Part shown: in pieces, positions 9,515-18,612 of the stretch | How the letters are laid out: each line of letters starts with the position of its first letter | Position numbering within the stretch: position 1 is the first letter of the stretch | Assembly (NCBI RefSeq): GCF_021534965.1 | Contig: NZ_CP091037.1 | Coordinates: 2,148,501 to 2,212,500, forward strand | DNA: 64,000 nt | Direction: 5' to 3' | Source: Muricauda sp. SCSIO 65647 | GTDB lineage: Bacteria; Bacteroidota; Bacteroidia; Flavobacteriales; Flavobacteriaceae | Translations under genes and position numbers: made by a program | Notes under the pieces: generated by a model | The model's database searches: none | Seen by the model: the letters and a program-made list of their open reading frames with translations, nothing else | What the model was told of the DNA's origin: nothing

Positions 9515-10406
9515 CTTCTTTGATTGGCAGGTATATTTCAGCTTTCCACTTAAGTTCATTGCCATCTGAACTGGGGTTATTGTGAAACACCTCTATTGGG
9601 GTCGGTTCAATGGGTATATCGTTCTTCTCGGCATAATCCAATAGGGCGTACCATGCACGGTCAGAGGTAATGTAATTACCGTAATATTCAGCCTTTAGCG
9701 CTTTTTTCTTAAAAATTCTTTTGTATTGGATATCCGTTCCCATCGGTAGTTTTTCTGAACGGATGATGGGCCGTCCGAAATTAAAATGAATACTATCATT
9801 GTCTTGGTTCCACTTGGTGACTTCCACTAGAGGAAAGCCATCGAATTTAACGCCCCTGTCCATAAGCTCGCCCATTAGATAACTAAAATTTTTCATCATG
9901 CGACCGGCCTTTTTAGGTTGTGTGGCCTTGAGCGGTATATAGGCCACATATTTGGTCGGCATTTCATCTTCACCAACCACTTTCACTTTAAACTTTTCTT
10001 TGTGTTCTTGAAGGGTTTCCATGAAATCTCTTACGGTAGCTCTTCCCCTTTTTTCAAAATCGGTATCAGAAAAGGGAACATTCAATTTGTTCGCCAAGCT
10101 GTGGTTTTCATCTTTGATGTTCACCACCACTTTAGAAGTGGAGTCGTTAATGGGCTTTATTGACCATCGATATCGATGTATAGAATCACCGAAGCGTATT
10201 TTTTGTTCTAGATGATAGAGATCTCCATCCTGTTTTAACTTAACCACCGTGTCTAAATCCTTATCCCATAGTTTCAAAGTTTGATTTATGGCTCCGGGAA
10301 AGGTGTTTGCGGTGAATCGAATTGTATAATCTGAAGGTTTAATGAACAAATACCATACAAGTGCCGCAAATATCAAGACAAGGGCACCATACACTATTTT
10401 TTTCAT
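9504..10406 (-). CDS. Membrane-anchored GyrI-like (effector-binding) domain protein
   Basis: The 300-residue protein begins with one membrane segment (about residues 4-22, YGALVLIFAALVWYLFI) followed by a beta-rich domain (about 30-130) like the SRPBCC/ligand-binding folds often found in this position. The second half (about 150-300) reads as a GyrI/AraC-effector-binding domain: KYVAYIPLKATQPKKAGRMMKNFSYLM, and near the end SDRAWYALLDYAEKNDIPIEPTPIEVFHNNP, the usual GyrI ending. It likely binds a small ligand outside the cytoplasmic membrane. It lies 27 bases downstream of the haloperoxidase gene and overlaps the propeller gene, so it may be the tail of that operon. The ligand is unknown. Confidence 0.75.
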   Translation of the reverse strand: MKKIVYGALVLIFAALVWYLFIKPSDYTIRFTANTFPGAINQTLKLWDKDLDTVVKLKQDGDLYHLEQKIRFGDSIHRYRWSIKPINDSTSKVVVNIKDENHSLANKLNVPFSDTDFEKRGRATVRDFMETLQEHKEKFKVKVVGEDEMPTKYVAYIPLKATQPKKAGRMMKNFSYLMGELMDRGVKFDGFPLVEVTKWNQDNDSIHFNFGRPIIRSEKLPMGTDIQYKRIFKKKALKAEYYGNYITSDRAWYALLDYAEKNDIPIEPTPIEVFHNNPSSDGNELKWKAEIYLPIKEDVK

Positions 10407-10433
10407 AGGGAATTTTTTTGAAGCGGGTTTTGA

Positions 10434-11759
10434 TTAGTTATGCATATTTAAGTTTTCGACTATAAATTTTCCTAGGTCACGACCTTGTTTGACGCCTATT
10501 TCAACGGCGGCCCGATAATGGATGCCCCCATACATTCTGCTGATAGCGGCCTCATCTGCTGCTTGCCTGAATGATTTGAACGACCTAACAGGCAAACCGT
10601 AGGGTACTTCGGTATCATCATCAAAGGCGAAGTTTTCGCCGAATATATCGGTCAACGCTACTGCAGCGGCGCCAGAAACGACACTATGGCCACTGGTATA
10701 TTCGGGAAAAGGGGGGGTCTGCAAAACAGGCTCCCAACTATCATCAATATGTTCGTTGATAAGTGTTTCGGGTCGTATGAGATTACTGCGGTATTTCTCA
10801 TCCCAACAGCTTATAAAGGCATCGGCAATAGCAATTGACGTTTTGGTGTACGCGTATACCGTTTTGGCAAAGTCTGCATCGGTTTGCCTGCTGGCAATTT
10901 TGGTAATGCCTATCCAATGTGCACCAGGGGTGATTTTTTTGGTGGCGAACATAAGATGCCCACGAGTAACCGAAACATAGGGATTACAGTCCCAAAACTG
11001 GGCGATTGCAACTTCTTCTGATTCATCGCCCTTGGCAGTTATTTCGTTGCTGATATCATATACTTCTTTGACCTCTTTGTAGAAGTCAGAATCTTCTTCC
11101 ATGGAAAAGGGTGGGGGCCCGGCCGGTTTGAACTGTGATGCGGAATCAATGACAAAGGGCCTGATTTTGTTCCAATGGGGCTCAATACCATTCATATAGG
11201 CCGGCGGGGTGGGCTGCCATCTTGATGGGTTGTCAGAGTCTACCGTAAACTTGGGCATGGTACGGGTTTGTTTGTAATTGTCACCATCCATCCATGCTAC
11301 AATGTGTTCGGCCACTTGTAGGGCATAGTCTTTTGAAGCCTGAAATACTTTAGGGTTTTTCTCTTCCCATTCCGTATAAAGACTATCACGAAATACCTTG
11401 ATCTTATCTTCAGAAAATATCAATCTTCGACTAACGTCGATATGGGCTATCAAAGCCGCCAGTTTGGTATCAACATCAGCAGACTCGACAGGTGTTGGAA
11501 TGGGGGTAAGCTCCCTTAACTGACCCGCCAGTGAATTATGCCCACTATTCTCTTGGACTAGAATCTCATAGGCCGCGATATTGGGGTATGCAAAGATTCT
11601 GCTGGCCACAGGTGGTGAGAAAATATCATGCACCATAACTTCAGTGACCTTATCGACCGAAGCATGGTAATCTTCAGGCGAAATTTCAATAGATTCATTT
11701 TTAGTGCATGCGACAAGAAGAACAAGCAACAAAAACATTAAGATCCCTCTATTTTTCAT
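10434..11759 (-). CDS. Vanadium-dependent haloperoxidase/PAP2-family lipoprotein
   Basis: The protein is 441 residues with a lipoprotein signal ending LLVAC (Cys18). The vanadate/phosphate pocket of the family is complete: Lys322 and Arg329-Pro330 in KYRSNLIRP, Ser356-Gly357-His358 in YTSGHSV, and Arg408 plus His414 in SRMYGGIHYR. Vanadium haloperoxidases and type 2 phosphatidic acid phosphatases share this pocket, so whether it oxidises halides or removes phosphate cannot be told from sequence. It follows two FG-GAP/ASPIC lipoprotein genes with only 5 bases between, so it is almost surely in their operon. It is probably envelope-anchored, facing periplasm or surface. Confidence 0.85.
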   Translation of the reverse strand: MKNRGILMFLLLVLLVACTKNESIEISPEDYHASVDKVTEVMVHDIFSPPVASRIFAYPNIAAYEILVQENSGHNSLAGQLRELTPIPTPVESADVDTKLAALIAHIDVSRRLIFSEDKIKVFRDSLYTEWEEKNPKVFQASKDYALQVAEHIVAWMDGDNYKQTRTMPKFTVDSDNPSRWQPTPPAYMNGIEPHWNKIRPFVIDSASQFKPAGPPPFSMEEDSDFYKEVKEVYDISNEITAKGDESEEVAIAQFWDCNPYVSVTRGHLMFATKKITPGAHWIGITKIASRQTDADFAKTVYAYTKTSIAIADAFISCWDEKYRSNLIRPETLINEHIDDSWEPVLQTPPFPEYTSGHSVVSGAAAVALTDIFGENFAFDDDTEVPYGLPVRSFKSFRQAADEAAISRMYGGIHYRAAVEIGVKQGRDLGKFIVENLNMHN

Positions 11760-11764
11760 CTTCC

Positions 11765-14700
11765 TTATTTTTCATTATTGAATTCGTATACCTCTGCTTT
11801 ATCATTGTTGTAGGTCACAAGCAGAAATTTTTTATTGCCACGCTCAAGTATGGTCAGGTGGCGAACAGATTTTTGGGTTAGGTCTAGACCGATTCGATTG
11901 CCCAAAATTACATCATTTTCATTTTTTATCAAGGCCCCGGGAAAACTGTCAAATCTACCTTGGTAGGGCTTCACCCCAAAATAGTTGCCTGCTGCAAGCG
12001 CCTCTTCAGTGCCATTACCATCAAAATCATAGATTGTAAAATCTATGATGGGAGAAACCTGCAATTCTGCCTTAAACGGCACAAAAGTGAATTGCCCTTG
12101 TTCATTTTTGAGATATCCTGATTGCAGCTCGCTTGTGGTCAATAGTGCTGCTTTGCCCAGTGCTTTTTTATCAAATACTTGTTCGAGTGTTTTTCCGGCA
12201 AACGATTGATAGGTATTGAATTTTTTTCGAAGGGAAACCATTTGATCGGCCAGTCCGTCCAATCTTTCCAATGTGTAGTAGTTGCCATTCTTTTCATAGG
12301 CTGTAATGGTCTCTGTTTGCCCATTGCCATCAAAATCGGCAAAGTACATTTTCAACGGATGGGAAACAGAGGCCTTGAATTTTGAGTTGGTTCCCCAATT
12401 TCCCAATAAATAATCATTATCGCCATCTTGATCAATATCAAAAGGCTCAATACTTTGCCAGAGGCCATTCAAGTCAAGCGTATTTTCTTCGATCAACTTT
12501 GTTCCTGTATTTTTAAAAAAGCGTGGAGGCATCCATTCACCCACCACAATTAGATCCGTGATGCCATCGCCATTGAAATCACTCCATGTAGCATCGGTAA
12601 CCATGCCTTCTAATTTGAATACCCCGATATCTGCAATACTAAATGTGCCGTTCTTGTTCAGCAATAGATATGACTTGGTCAAAGCACCGAATTTTGAGGT
12701 TAGGGAGTGTCCTCCAATGAAAACGTCCAAATCACCATCACTATCAAAATCATAGGGTCTGATCACAGAACTGTTTTGGTATATTTTAGGCAAAGACTGC
12801 TTGACAAAAGAGGAGTCACTTCGTACAAAATAGGCGTCCAATAGTACGGGTGATGACCCATAAAAGTCACCTCCACCTGTAGAAAGGAAAATATCATTTC
12901 TGTCGTCATCATTGAAATCGGCGATTTCGGCATCGATAATTTCTTGAATGGAATCTTGTACCATTTCTGGCCATCTTTTTTCAGCGAAAACAGAATCTTG
13001 AGCTATATATATCTTCGCGGGCATAAATTTTGAACCACCAAAATAAATGTCATCGTCACCATCTCCATTTAAATCGCCCACTGCTACGGCCGGTCCTCTA
13101 TCAGATAGTTTATACGGAATCAATTTTTCACGATTGAAGTCGATATATGAATCTTCGACATGTTCAAAGTCAATGCCCAGATTACCTTCAACTTTGGTAA
13201 AGAGCTGTTGCTTTTTTGGCTGCAACGTTTTGTAATCGAAAGCCATAGTGTTGTTTGGTGAGATGTCAAGGGTTTGGTTCACCGTAACATCTTTGAGTAC
13301 CTGATAGGTCTTATCTGGCCATATGATTTTAAGCGAGTCGATTCTTTCAGATTTGCCATACCCAAAATGGATGATAGGTTCTGAAGAAGCCTGAAACCCC
13401 CTACAAGTATAGAGTTCTTTGAACTGTAGTTTATCGTTATGGTATGAAATGACCTTGGTTCCGATTCCGAATGGATTTTTGTCTTTGTAGTTGAAGCGCA
13501 GCTTTAGGTAATTTGATTTGTCATCGGTTTGGTTGATGTATAGAGTGGCCAGGGCATTTAGATTGTTGGTGATAAGATCAATGTCACCATCATTATCAAG
13601 ATCTCCCCAGGCGGTAGCTCCAGAAATCAGGGTGTCAGGACGAATCCATCGATTTGATTTGTTCTCGAACCGCAGATTTTCTTTTCCCTTGAAAACATAG
13701 TTGTGAACCGCCCCTGAGGGCATCATGTCCAGCGCCTTTTGATCGACCAATTTGGTATTGTTTATTTTGTTCCGTATTTGGTCGCTCGACAAAAATTTAA
13801 TGTAATCAAGGTCATTGGGCCTTTTCGGTATGCCATTCGAGATAAAAAGATCTTGCTGCCCGTCTTGGTCAAAATCGGAGAAAAGAGCACTCCAGCTCCA
13901 ATCAGTGGCGGCCAAGCCACTCATCATGGCCGTTTCCAAAAAGTTTCCATCAGGCTGATTAATATAGAGCATATTACGAGTAAACTGATAGTGGTATCCG
14001 TATCGTTCAACACGTAATTTTTGGATTTGAATATTATCATCCCCTTCCGAAGATTTCAAGGTCACTTCATTTTCTGGAAGCATATCCAAAGAAATCAGAT
14101 CGGGCAAACCATCATGGTTGACATCGGCTACATCATTGCCCATAGAGAAGCGGCTCGTATGCCCAAAATACTGTTTCAGGCTTTCGGTAAAGGTGCCATC
14201 ACCATTGTTTAAATAATAATAGTCGTCTTCATGAAAATCATTACCGATATAAATGTCAGGATATCCATCTTGATTGAAATCAGAAATGGCCACCCCTAGA
14301 CCATAACCATTGACACCCCCATAAATACCAGCTTTTTCACTGATGTCTACAAATTTACCATTATCATTACGCAACAATTTGTCACCCGTTTCATAGTTTC
14401 GTTGGAGACGTAGCTCGGCTTTACCATATGATTCGGAGGTGTGTACGGCATGGTTCAACAGGTATAGGTCAAGGTCGCCATCAAGGTCAAAATCCAAAAA
14501 GGCCGCTGATGAACTGTAAGAGTCAAAGTCTAGGCCATACAGACTGGATTTTTCAGTAAATGTTAGGTCGCCATTGTTGATGTACAACTCGTTATGGCCC
14601 CGAAAACCATTGATGCCGACCATGGCACATACGTAGATATCCAAAAGGCCATCGCCGTTTACATCGCCCATCACTGAACCTGTGTTCCAGCTGCTGTTGC

Positions 14701-15010
14701 CCTGAATGCCCGCTTGCCCTGATATGTCTTCAAATTCTAGGTTCCCTTTATTTAGGTACAGTTTGTTCTTGATTTGGTTGCCGCTGAAAAAAACATCTAT
14801 CAAGCCATCGTTGTTGATGTCGCCGACCGCTACTCCGCCACCATTATAAAAATAAAGGTAGTCAAGGATATTCAAGTCATCTGACTCGGTAAGGGTATTC
14901 GAAAAGGTGATTCCTGTTTTTTTCGAAGATGGATTTTCAAACAGCTCACCTCCTTTTTTGCAACCAAACACCAAGACCAAACATACAATATATGTCAGCT
15001 GTTTACTCAT
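11765..15010 (-). CDS. FG-GAP/VCBS repeat ASPIC-UnbV lipoprotein (second of a pair)
   Basis: This 1,081-residue lipoprotein (Cys16 in VFGCKKG) is built of repeated calcium-binding propeller blades of the form DxNxDGxxD, such as GDINNDGLIDVFFSG, DVNGDGLLDIYV and DFDGNGTEEALAAGN, spread over two propellers. Between them, about residues 520-580, lies the ASPIC/UnbV module (CRGFQASSEPIIHFGYGKSERIDSLKIIWPD). The family is secreted or surface-anchored in Bacteroidota and is often near SusC/SusD genes; its biochemical role is unknown. Its start overlaps the end of the 1,114-residue paralogue by 8 bases, so the two are translated together. The haloperoxidase-like gene follows after 5 bases. Confidence 0.85.
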   Translation of the reverse strand: MSKQLTYIVCLVLVFGCKKGGELFENPSSKKTGITFSNTLTESDDLNILDYLYFYNGGGVAVGDINNDGLIDVFFSGNQIKNKLYLNKGNLEFEDISGQAGIQGNSSWNTGSVMGDVNGDGLLDIYVCAMVGINGFRGHNELYINNGDLTFTEKSSLYGLDFDSYSSSAAFLDFDLDGDLDLYLLNHAVHTSESYGKAELRLQRNYETGDKLLRNDNGKFVDISEKAGIYGGVNGYGLGVAISDFNQDGYPDIYIGNDFHEDDYYYLNNGDGTFTESLKQYFGHTSRFSMGNDVADVNHDGLPDLISLDMLPENEVTLKSSEGDDNIQIQKLRVERYGYHYQFTRNMLYINQPDGNFLETAMMSGLAATDWSWSALFSDFDQDGQQDLFISNGIPKRPNDLDYIKFLSSDQIRNKINNTKLVDQKALDMMPSGAVHNYVFKGKENLRFENKSNRWIRPDTLISGATAWGDLDNDGDIDLITNNLNALATLYINQTDDKSNYLKLRFNYKDKNPFGIGTKVISYHNDKLQFKELYTCRGFQASSEPIIHFGYGKSERIDSLKIIWPDKTYQVLKDVTVNQTLDISPNNTMAFDYKTLQPKKQQLFTKVEGNLGIDFEHVEDSYIDFNREKLIPYKLSDRGPAVAVGDLNGDGDDDIYFGGSKFMPAKIYIAQDSVFAEKRWPEMVQDSIQEIIDAEIADFNDDDRNDIFLSTGGGDFYGSSPVLLDAYFVRSDSSFVKQSLPKIYQNSSVIRPYDFDSDGDLDVFIGGHSLTSKFGALTKSYLLLNKNGTFSIADIGVFKLEGMVTDATWSDFNGDGITDLIVVGEWMPPRFFKNTGTKLIEENTLDLNGLWQSIEPFDIDQDGDNDYLLGNWGTNSKFKASVSHPLKMYFADFDGNGQTETITAYEKNGNYYTLERLDGLADQMVSLRKKFNTYQSFAGKTLEQVFDKKALGKAALLTTSELQSGYLKNEQGQFTFVPFKAELQVSPIIDFTIYDFDGNGTEEALAAGNYFGVKPYQGRFDSFPGALIKNENDVILGNRIGLDLTQKSVRHLTILERGNKKFLLVTYNNDKAEVYEFNNEK

Positions 15011-18000
15011 TTATAGCAAAAATCTTGGGTTTGTCATTGTTGATGGCCGCAATCAAATACAAACGTCCATTTTTATCTTTGATGGTTTTTAGGTGTTTTA
15101 CCTCATCGCGGATGAAGAAACCACTCTTTTCATAGTCTTGCCATTCAAAATTCAGTTTGCCATCACCCAAAAGCACATGGCCGTAGCCAGCATCAAGTCG
15201 TGAAAACTGGGGTTTGTATTCAAAATCATTACCGGCCATGACAAGGTCTAGATGTCCATCATTGTTTACATCGGTACAACTCACATCGCATATACAGGAA
15301 AATTGCGTTCGGTACGGAAGTCGTTTTATCGAAAACTTGCCCTCTCCTTCATTGATGGCGATTACCGATGATGAAATCTTGCTCTGCTTTATAATGGACT
15401 TATCCATTAGCTCTTTTGGAAAAAGCTCTTGTATTGTTCTGCCAGCGTAATCAGAGGCTTTTAGGTTTTGTTTTTTGAGCGAGACCAATTGTTCTGTCAA
15501 TTCTTTCTTTTGGTGTATCGGGTAATCACCACCATCTTTGTGCTGGGTGACAATCTGTTCAATGGTGCCATTATTGTCGAAATCATTGATATACATTTTC
15601 ATGGGCTTCCCTTCTTCTGGCTGGTAGTGCAAGTTCTCTCCTTGGTTGCCCAAAATCAGGTCTAGGTCACCATCTTTGTCCAAATCGGCGGCTTCTATGG
15701 TATTCCACCATCCATCAAGGCTATCGAGCGTACTTTCCATTTTCATGATGCGCCTACCTGAACCCTGATAAATTTTTGGGGTGCCCCATTCTGAAACCGT
15801 GATCAAATCTACTTTTTGGTCACCATCTATATCGGCCCAAATGGCATCTGATACCATGCCCGCATCTTTCAAATCATATCCGGCACGTTCCGTTACATCT
15901 ATAAACTGGCCTTCTCCACGGTTTTCAAGCAGTAAGTGGTTCGGGTCGAGCCCATAGATTCCGACCACACTCTTTGAACCCACAAAGACGTCTAGGTCAC
16001 CATCGGCATCAAAGTCAAAAGGGGCGATCACTGAAACGTTCTTGAAAGTTGAGGGAATTACTTTATCGGATACAGAGAGGTTGCCTTGCCCATCATTGAA
16101 ATATAACCTGGTTCTGTACGTACGCTCTTTTCCTACTTCATTACCACCAGAGGCCACCATCACATCAAGGTCACCATCATTATCGGCATCGAAGAAAGCC
16201 GCAGCCGTGTCTTCATAATTATTGTCGTTATTTAAAGCGGCTTGCCTCATCGGTTTCAATCGGCCGTCACCTTCATGAAGATATACTGTTGCGGCAGCAC
16301 CTTTGGCGCCTCCTATAAAAACATCATCATTGCCATCGCCATTGAGATCGCCAACGGCCATGGCGGGCCCTTCTTGTGAAACCTTCTTATAGATTAGACC
16401 CTCATAGTCAAAATCACTGTAATTGTTTTCTTTGTGGGCAATCAACTGCTGATTGTTCAGCTCTTTGAACAATGAATTTGTTTTGATCTCGGTCGTTGGG
16501 CGATACACTTCTTTTGCTTGAGACTGCGTGACCATCAATTGTTGGTTGGCCGATATGTCGGTGAACAACTGTGAACGGTCATTGGGCCAGACAATTCTTA
16601 TGGAATCAAGATTTTTATGTTTTCCGAGGCCTATCGTCATTACATATTCCATCGACGATTGAAAGCCCCTTGATGGCATCAGTTCTTGGTTTATGATATT
16701 GTTGCCAAAATAGAGCTTGGCAAGTGCACCCACTCCAAAGGGATTTTTCCCTTCTCCTTTAAATTTCAACTTTATGAAATTATGGTCTTTCAACAATCGA
16801 TCGGTTTTGTTCTCATACAAAAAGACCTCGGTATTTACATTGTTGATGACCAGGTCAAGGTCACCATCATTGTCTAAATCCCCATAAGCGGCCCCATTTG
16901 ACATGGTAGGCAAATCGAACCCCCATTCAGTATTGGCATTTGTAAAAGAAATATCACCGTTGTTTTTGTAGGCATAATTTGGTTGGGGCTTGATGGGCAT
17001 TTTTGCGATGATCGAATCGATGGACTCCTTGCGTCCTGTAAGGGCCATTTTCTGAATGATTTCATTGGCGAAGAAATCGACAAAATCCAGATCGGTCAAA
17101 TCGTGGTTGATACCATTGGTAATAAAAATATCCTTTAGGCCGTCATTGTCCATATCGAACAAAAGGCCCGCCCAACTCCAATCGGTGGCGTCAACGCCGC
17201 TGTAGTAAGCTACTTCAGAAAATGAGCCATTGCCATTATTCAACTGCAATGTATTTTGGATATACTGTTGGTAAAAATCTTTCTTTTGTTTTAGATCGAA
17301 TACATTGTATCCCTCAAACTCCATAACCGATTTCACCCTTTTTTCTTCCTCTGGTAGCATATCGGTAATGAAGATATCATTATGGCCATCGTTGTTGATA
17401 TCGCCTATATCAATGCCCATGGCCGAAAGGCTAAGGTGTGAGGTCCAATTTTTAATTTCTTCATTAAAGGTGCCATCTTGGTTGTTGATATAGAGATAAT
17501 CACGCTCATAAAAATCATTTGACACGTAAATGTCAGGATACAGGTCATTGTTGATATCGGTCACCAAAACACCGAGCCCAAAACCTATTAGGCTGCCATA
17601 GATGCCCGCATCTTCACTGACATCAACAAATTTGCCATTATCGTTGCGCAACAACATGTCGCCCACACCTCGAAAGATATGTGGAACCCCTTCCCAATCT
17701 TGCGCCCGTACCTTTCGCTGTTCGGCGTAGCCCAAACTGCTCACGGGAATATTGCTGTTGTTCAAGATATAGGCATCAAGATCACCATCTTTATCGTAAT
17801 CGAAAAAGGAAGCGTGGGTTGAAAAACCTGTTTTGGCCAGATTATATTCATGTGCTTTTTCCGTAAAGGTCAGATCACCGTTATTGATGTACAGATCGTT
17901 ATCATGGTTGTTTCCTTCGAGATTTCCTGCATTGCTCACATAGATATCCAATAGGCCATCGGCATTGACATCTACTATTGCCGCGCCTGTTGACCATGGC

Positions 18001-18347
18001 TTGTTGCCTTGAACACCTGCTTTTTCAGAAATGTCCTCAAACTTCAAACCGCCTTTGTTCAGGTAGAGTTTATTGGGTTCCATATTGCCGGTAAGGTAAA
18101 TATCGGCCAGGCCATCGTTGTTGATGTCGCCAATGGCCACACCGCCGCCATTGTAGAAATTGCGGTATTTGAAAATATTGAAGTCTTTTTGGTTTTCGAT
18201 TTTGTTTACAAAATCCATACCTGTCTTTTCAGGCCCCAATAGTTCGAACAACGTTTGGGTTTCATTTTCTACAACCTCTTCATTCTTTTGATTGCATGAC
18301 AGCATCAAAGCTATCAGGCAAAGTGTCATTATGTGTGCTTTCATCAT
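15003..18347 (-). CDS. FG-GAP/VCBS repeat ASPIC-UnbV lipoprotein (first of a pair)
   Basis: This is a 1,114-residue lipoprotein (Cys18 in LMLSCNQ), a paralogue of the downstream gene with the same plan: an N-terminal propeller of DxDxDGxxD blades, the ASPIC/UnbV segment at about residues 545-600 (SRGFQSSMEYVMTIGLGKHKNLDSIRIVWPN), then a second propeller and a closing beta region. MMK gives two adjacent start choices; 18347 is used. It is separated from the SSS transporter gene by 265 bases that hold a strong promoter candidate, so the pair may be transcribed apart from susCD. Both proteins are probably exposed on the cell surface. Function is unknown. Confidence 0.85.
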   Translation of the reverse strand: MMKAHIMTLCLIALMLSCNQKNEEVVENETQTLFELLGPEKTGMDFVNKIENQKDFNIFKYRNFYNGGGVAIGDINNDGLADIYLTGNMEPNKLYLNKGGLKFEDISEKAGVQGNKPWSTGAAIVDVNADGLLDIYVSNAGNLEGNNHDNDLYINNGDLTFTEKAHEYNLAKTGFSTHASFFDYDKDGDLDAYILNNSNIPVSSLGYAEQRKVRAQDWEGVPHIFRGVGDMLLRNDNGKFVDVSEDAGIYGSLIGFGLGVLVTDINNDLYPDIYVSNDFYERDYLYINNQDGTFNEEIKNWTSHLSLSAMGIDIGDINNDGHNDIFITDMLPEEEKRVKSVMEFEGYNVFDLKQKKDFYQQYIQNTLQLNNGNGSFSEVAYYSGVDATDWSWAGLLFDMDNDGLKDIFITNGINHDLTDLDFVDFFANEIIQKMALTGRKESIDSIIAKMPIKPQPNYAYKNNGDISFTNANTEWGFDLPTMSNGAAYGDLDNDGDLDLVINNVNTEVFLYENKTDRLLKDHNFIKLKFKGEGKNPFGVGALAKLYFGNNIINQELMPSRGFQSSMEYVMTIGLGKHKNLDSIRIVWPNDRSQLFTDISANQQLMVTQSQAKEVYRPTTEIKTNSLFKELNNQQLIAHKENNYSDFDYEGLIYKKVSQEGPAMAVGDLNGDGNDDVFIGGAKGAAATVYLHEGDGRLKPMRQAALNNDNNYEDTAAAFFDADNDGDLDVMVASGGNEVGKERTYRTRLYFNDGQGNLSVSDKVIPSTFKNVSVIAPFDFDADGDLDVFVGSKSVVGIYGLDPNHLLLENRGEGQFIDVTERAGYDLKDAGMVSDAIWADIDGDQKVDLITVSEWGTPKIYQGSGRRIMKMESTLDSLDGWWNTIEAADLDKDGDLDLILGNQGENLHYQPEEGKPMKMYINDFDNNGTIEQIVTQHKDGGDYPIHQKKELTEQLVSLKKQNLKASDYAGRTIQELFPKELMDKSIIKQSKISSSVIAINEGEGKFSIKRLPYRTQFSCICDVSCTDVNNDGHLDLVMAGNDFEYKPQFSRLDAGYGHVLLGDGKLNFEWQDYEKSGFFIRDEVKHLKTIKDKNGRLYLIAAINNDKPKIFAINE

Positions 18348-18406
18348 TTTCTTCCATTTTTGAACACGAATATGGGCGAATCGCTATTGTTGCCGACGAT
18401 ATGTTT

Positions 18407-18541
18407 TTAATCGCTGATGGTGATTTTTTCTACTTGTCTTGCTGCTTCTGAAATATAGATGGTTTTACCAAATTCTTCTGTAAGATCTCTATTTTTTACA
18501 TTTTGCAAAAATAGTCTTTGAAAGGGGTTGAACCTGTCAAG
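18407..18541 (-). pseudogene. Possible remnant: open C-terminal-like frame without start codon
   Basis: On the minus strand a stop-free frame of 44 codons ends at TAA 18407-18409. It has no ATG or GTG in frame, but its last 27 residues (RDLTEEFGKTIYISEAARQ, then VEKITISD) have the codon use and composition of real protein. It could be the 3' stump of a gene deleted between the transporter and the FG-GAP pair. A frame of this length can also arise by chance, and the promoter candidate overlaps its first codons. Confidence 0.3.
18506..18541 (-). promoter_or_regulatory. Promoter candidate for the FG-GAP pair
   Basis: On the minus strand TTGACA (18540-18535) precedes TATTTTTG (18513-18506) with 21 bases between. 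TATTTTTG fits the Bacteroidota -7 box TAnnTTTG, and the upstream TTG fits the -33 position. The transcript would start near 18499 and carry a leader of about 150 bases. Confidence 0.55.
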
Positions 18542-18612
18542 TTATTTACATATTTCAAAAGACTTCAAAATTAATCAATTACATTTTTTGAAGACAAAGT
18601 TCCAGGTGTTTT

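Noticed and set aside
10434-11759. Naming the vanadium-pocket enzyme a bromoperoxidase or chloroperoxidase
   Set aside because: The pocket is shared with type 2 phosphatases, and the specificity residues cannot be judged without structure.
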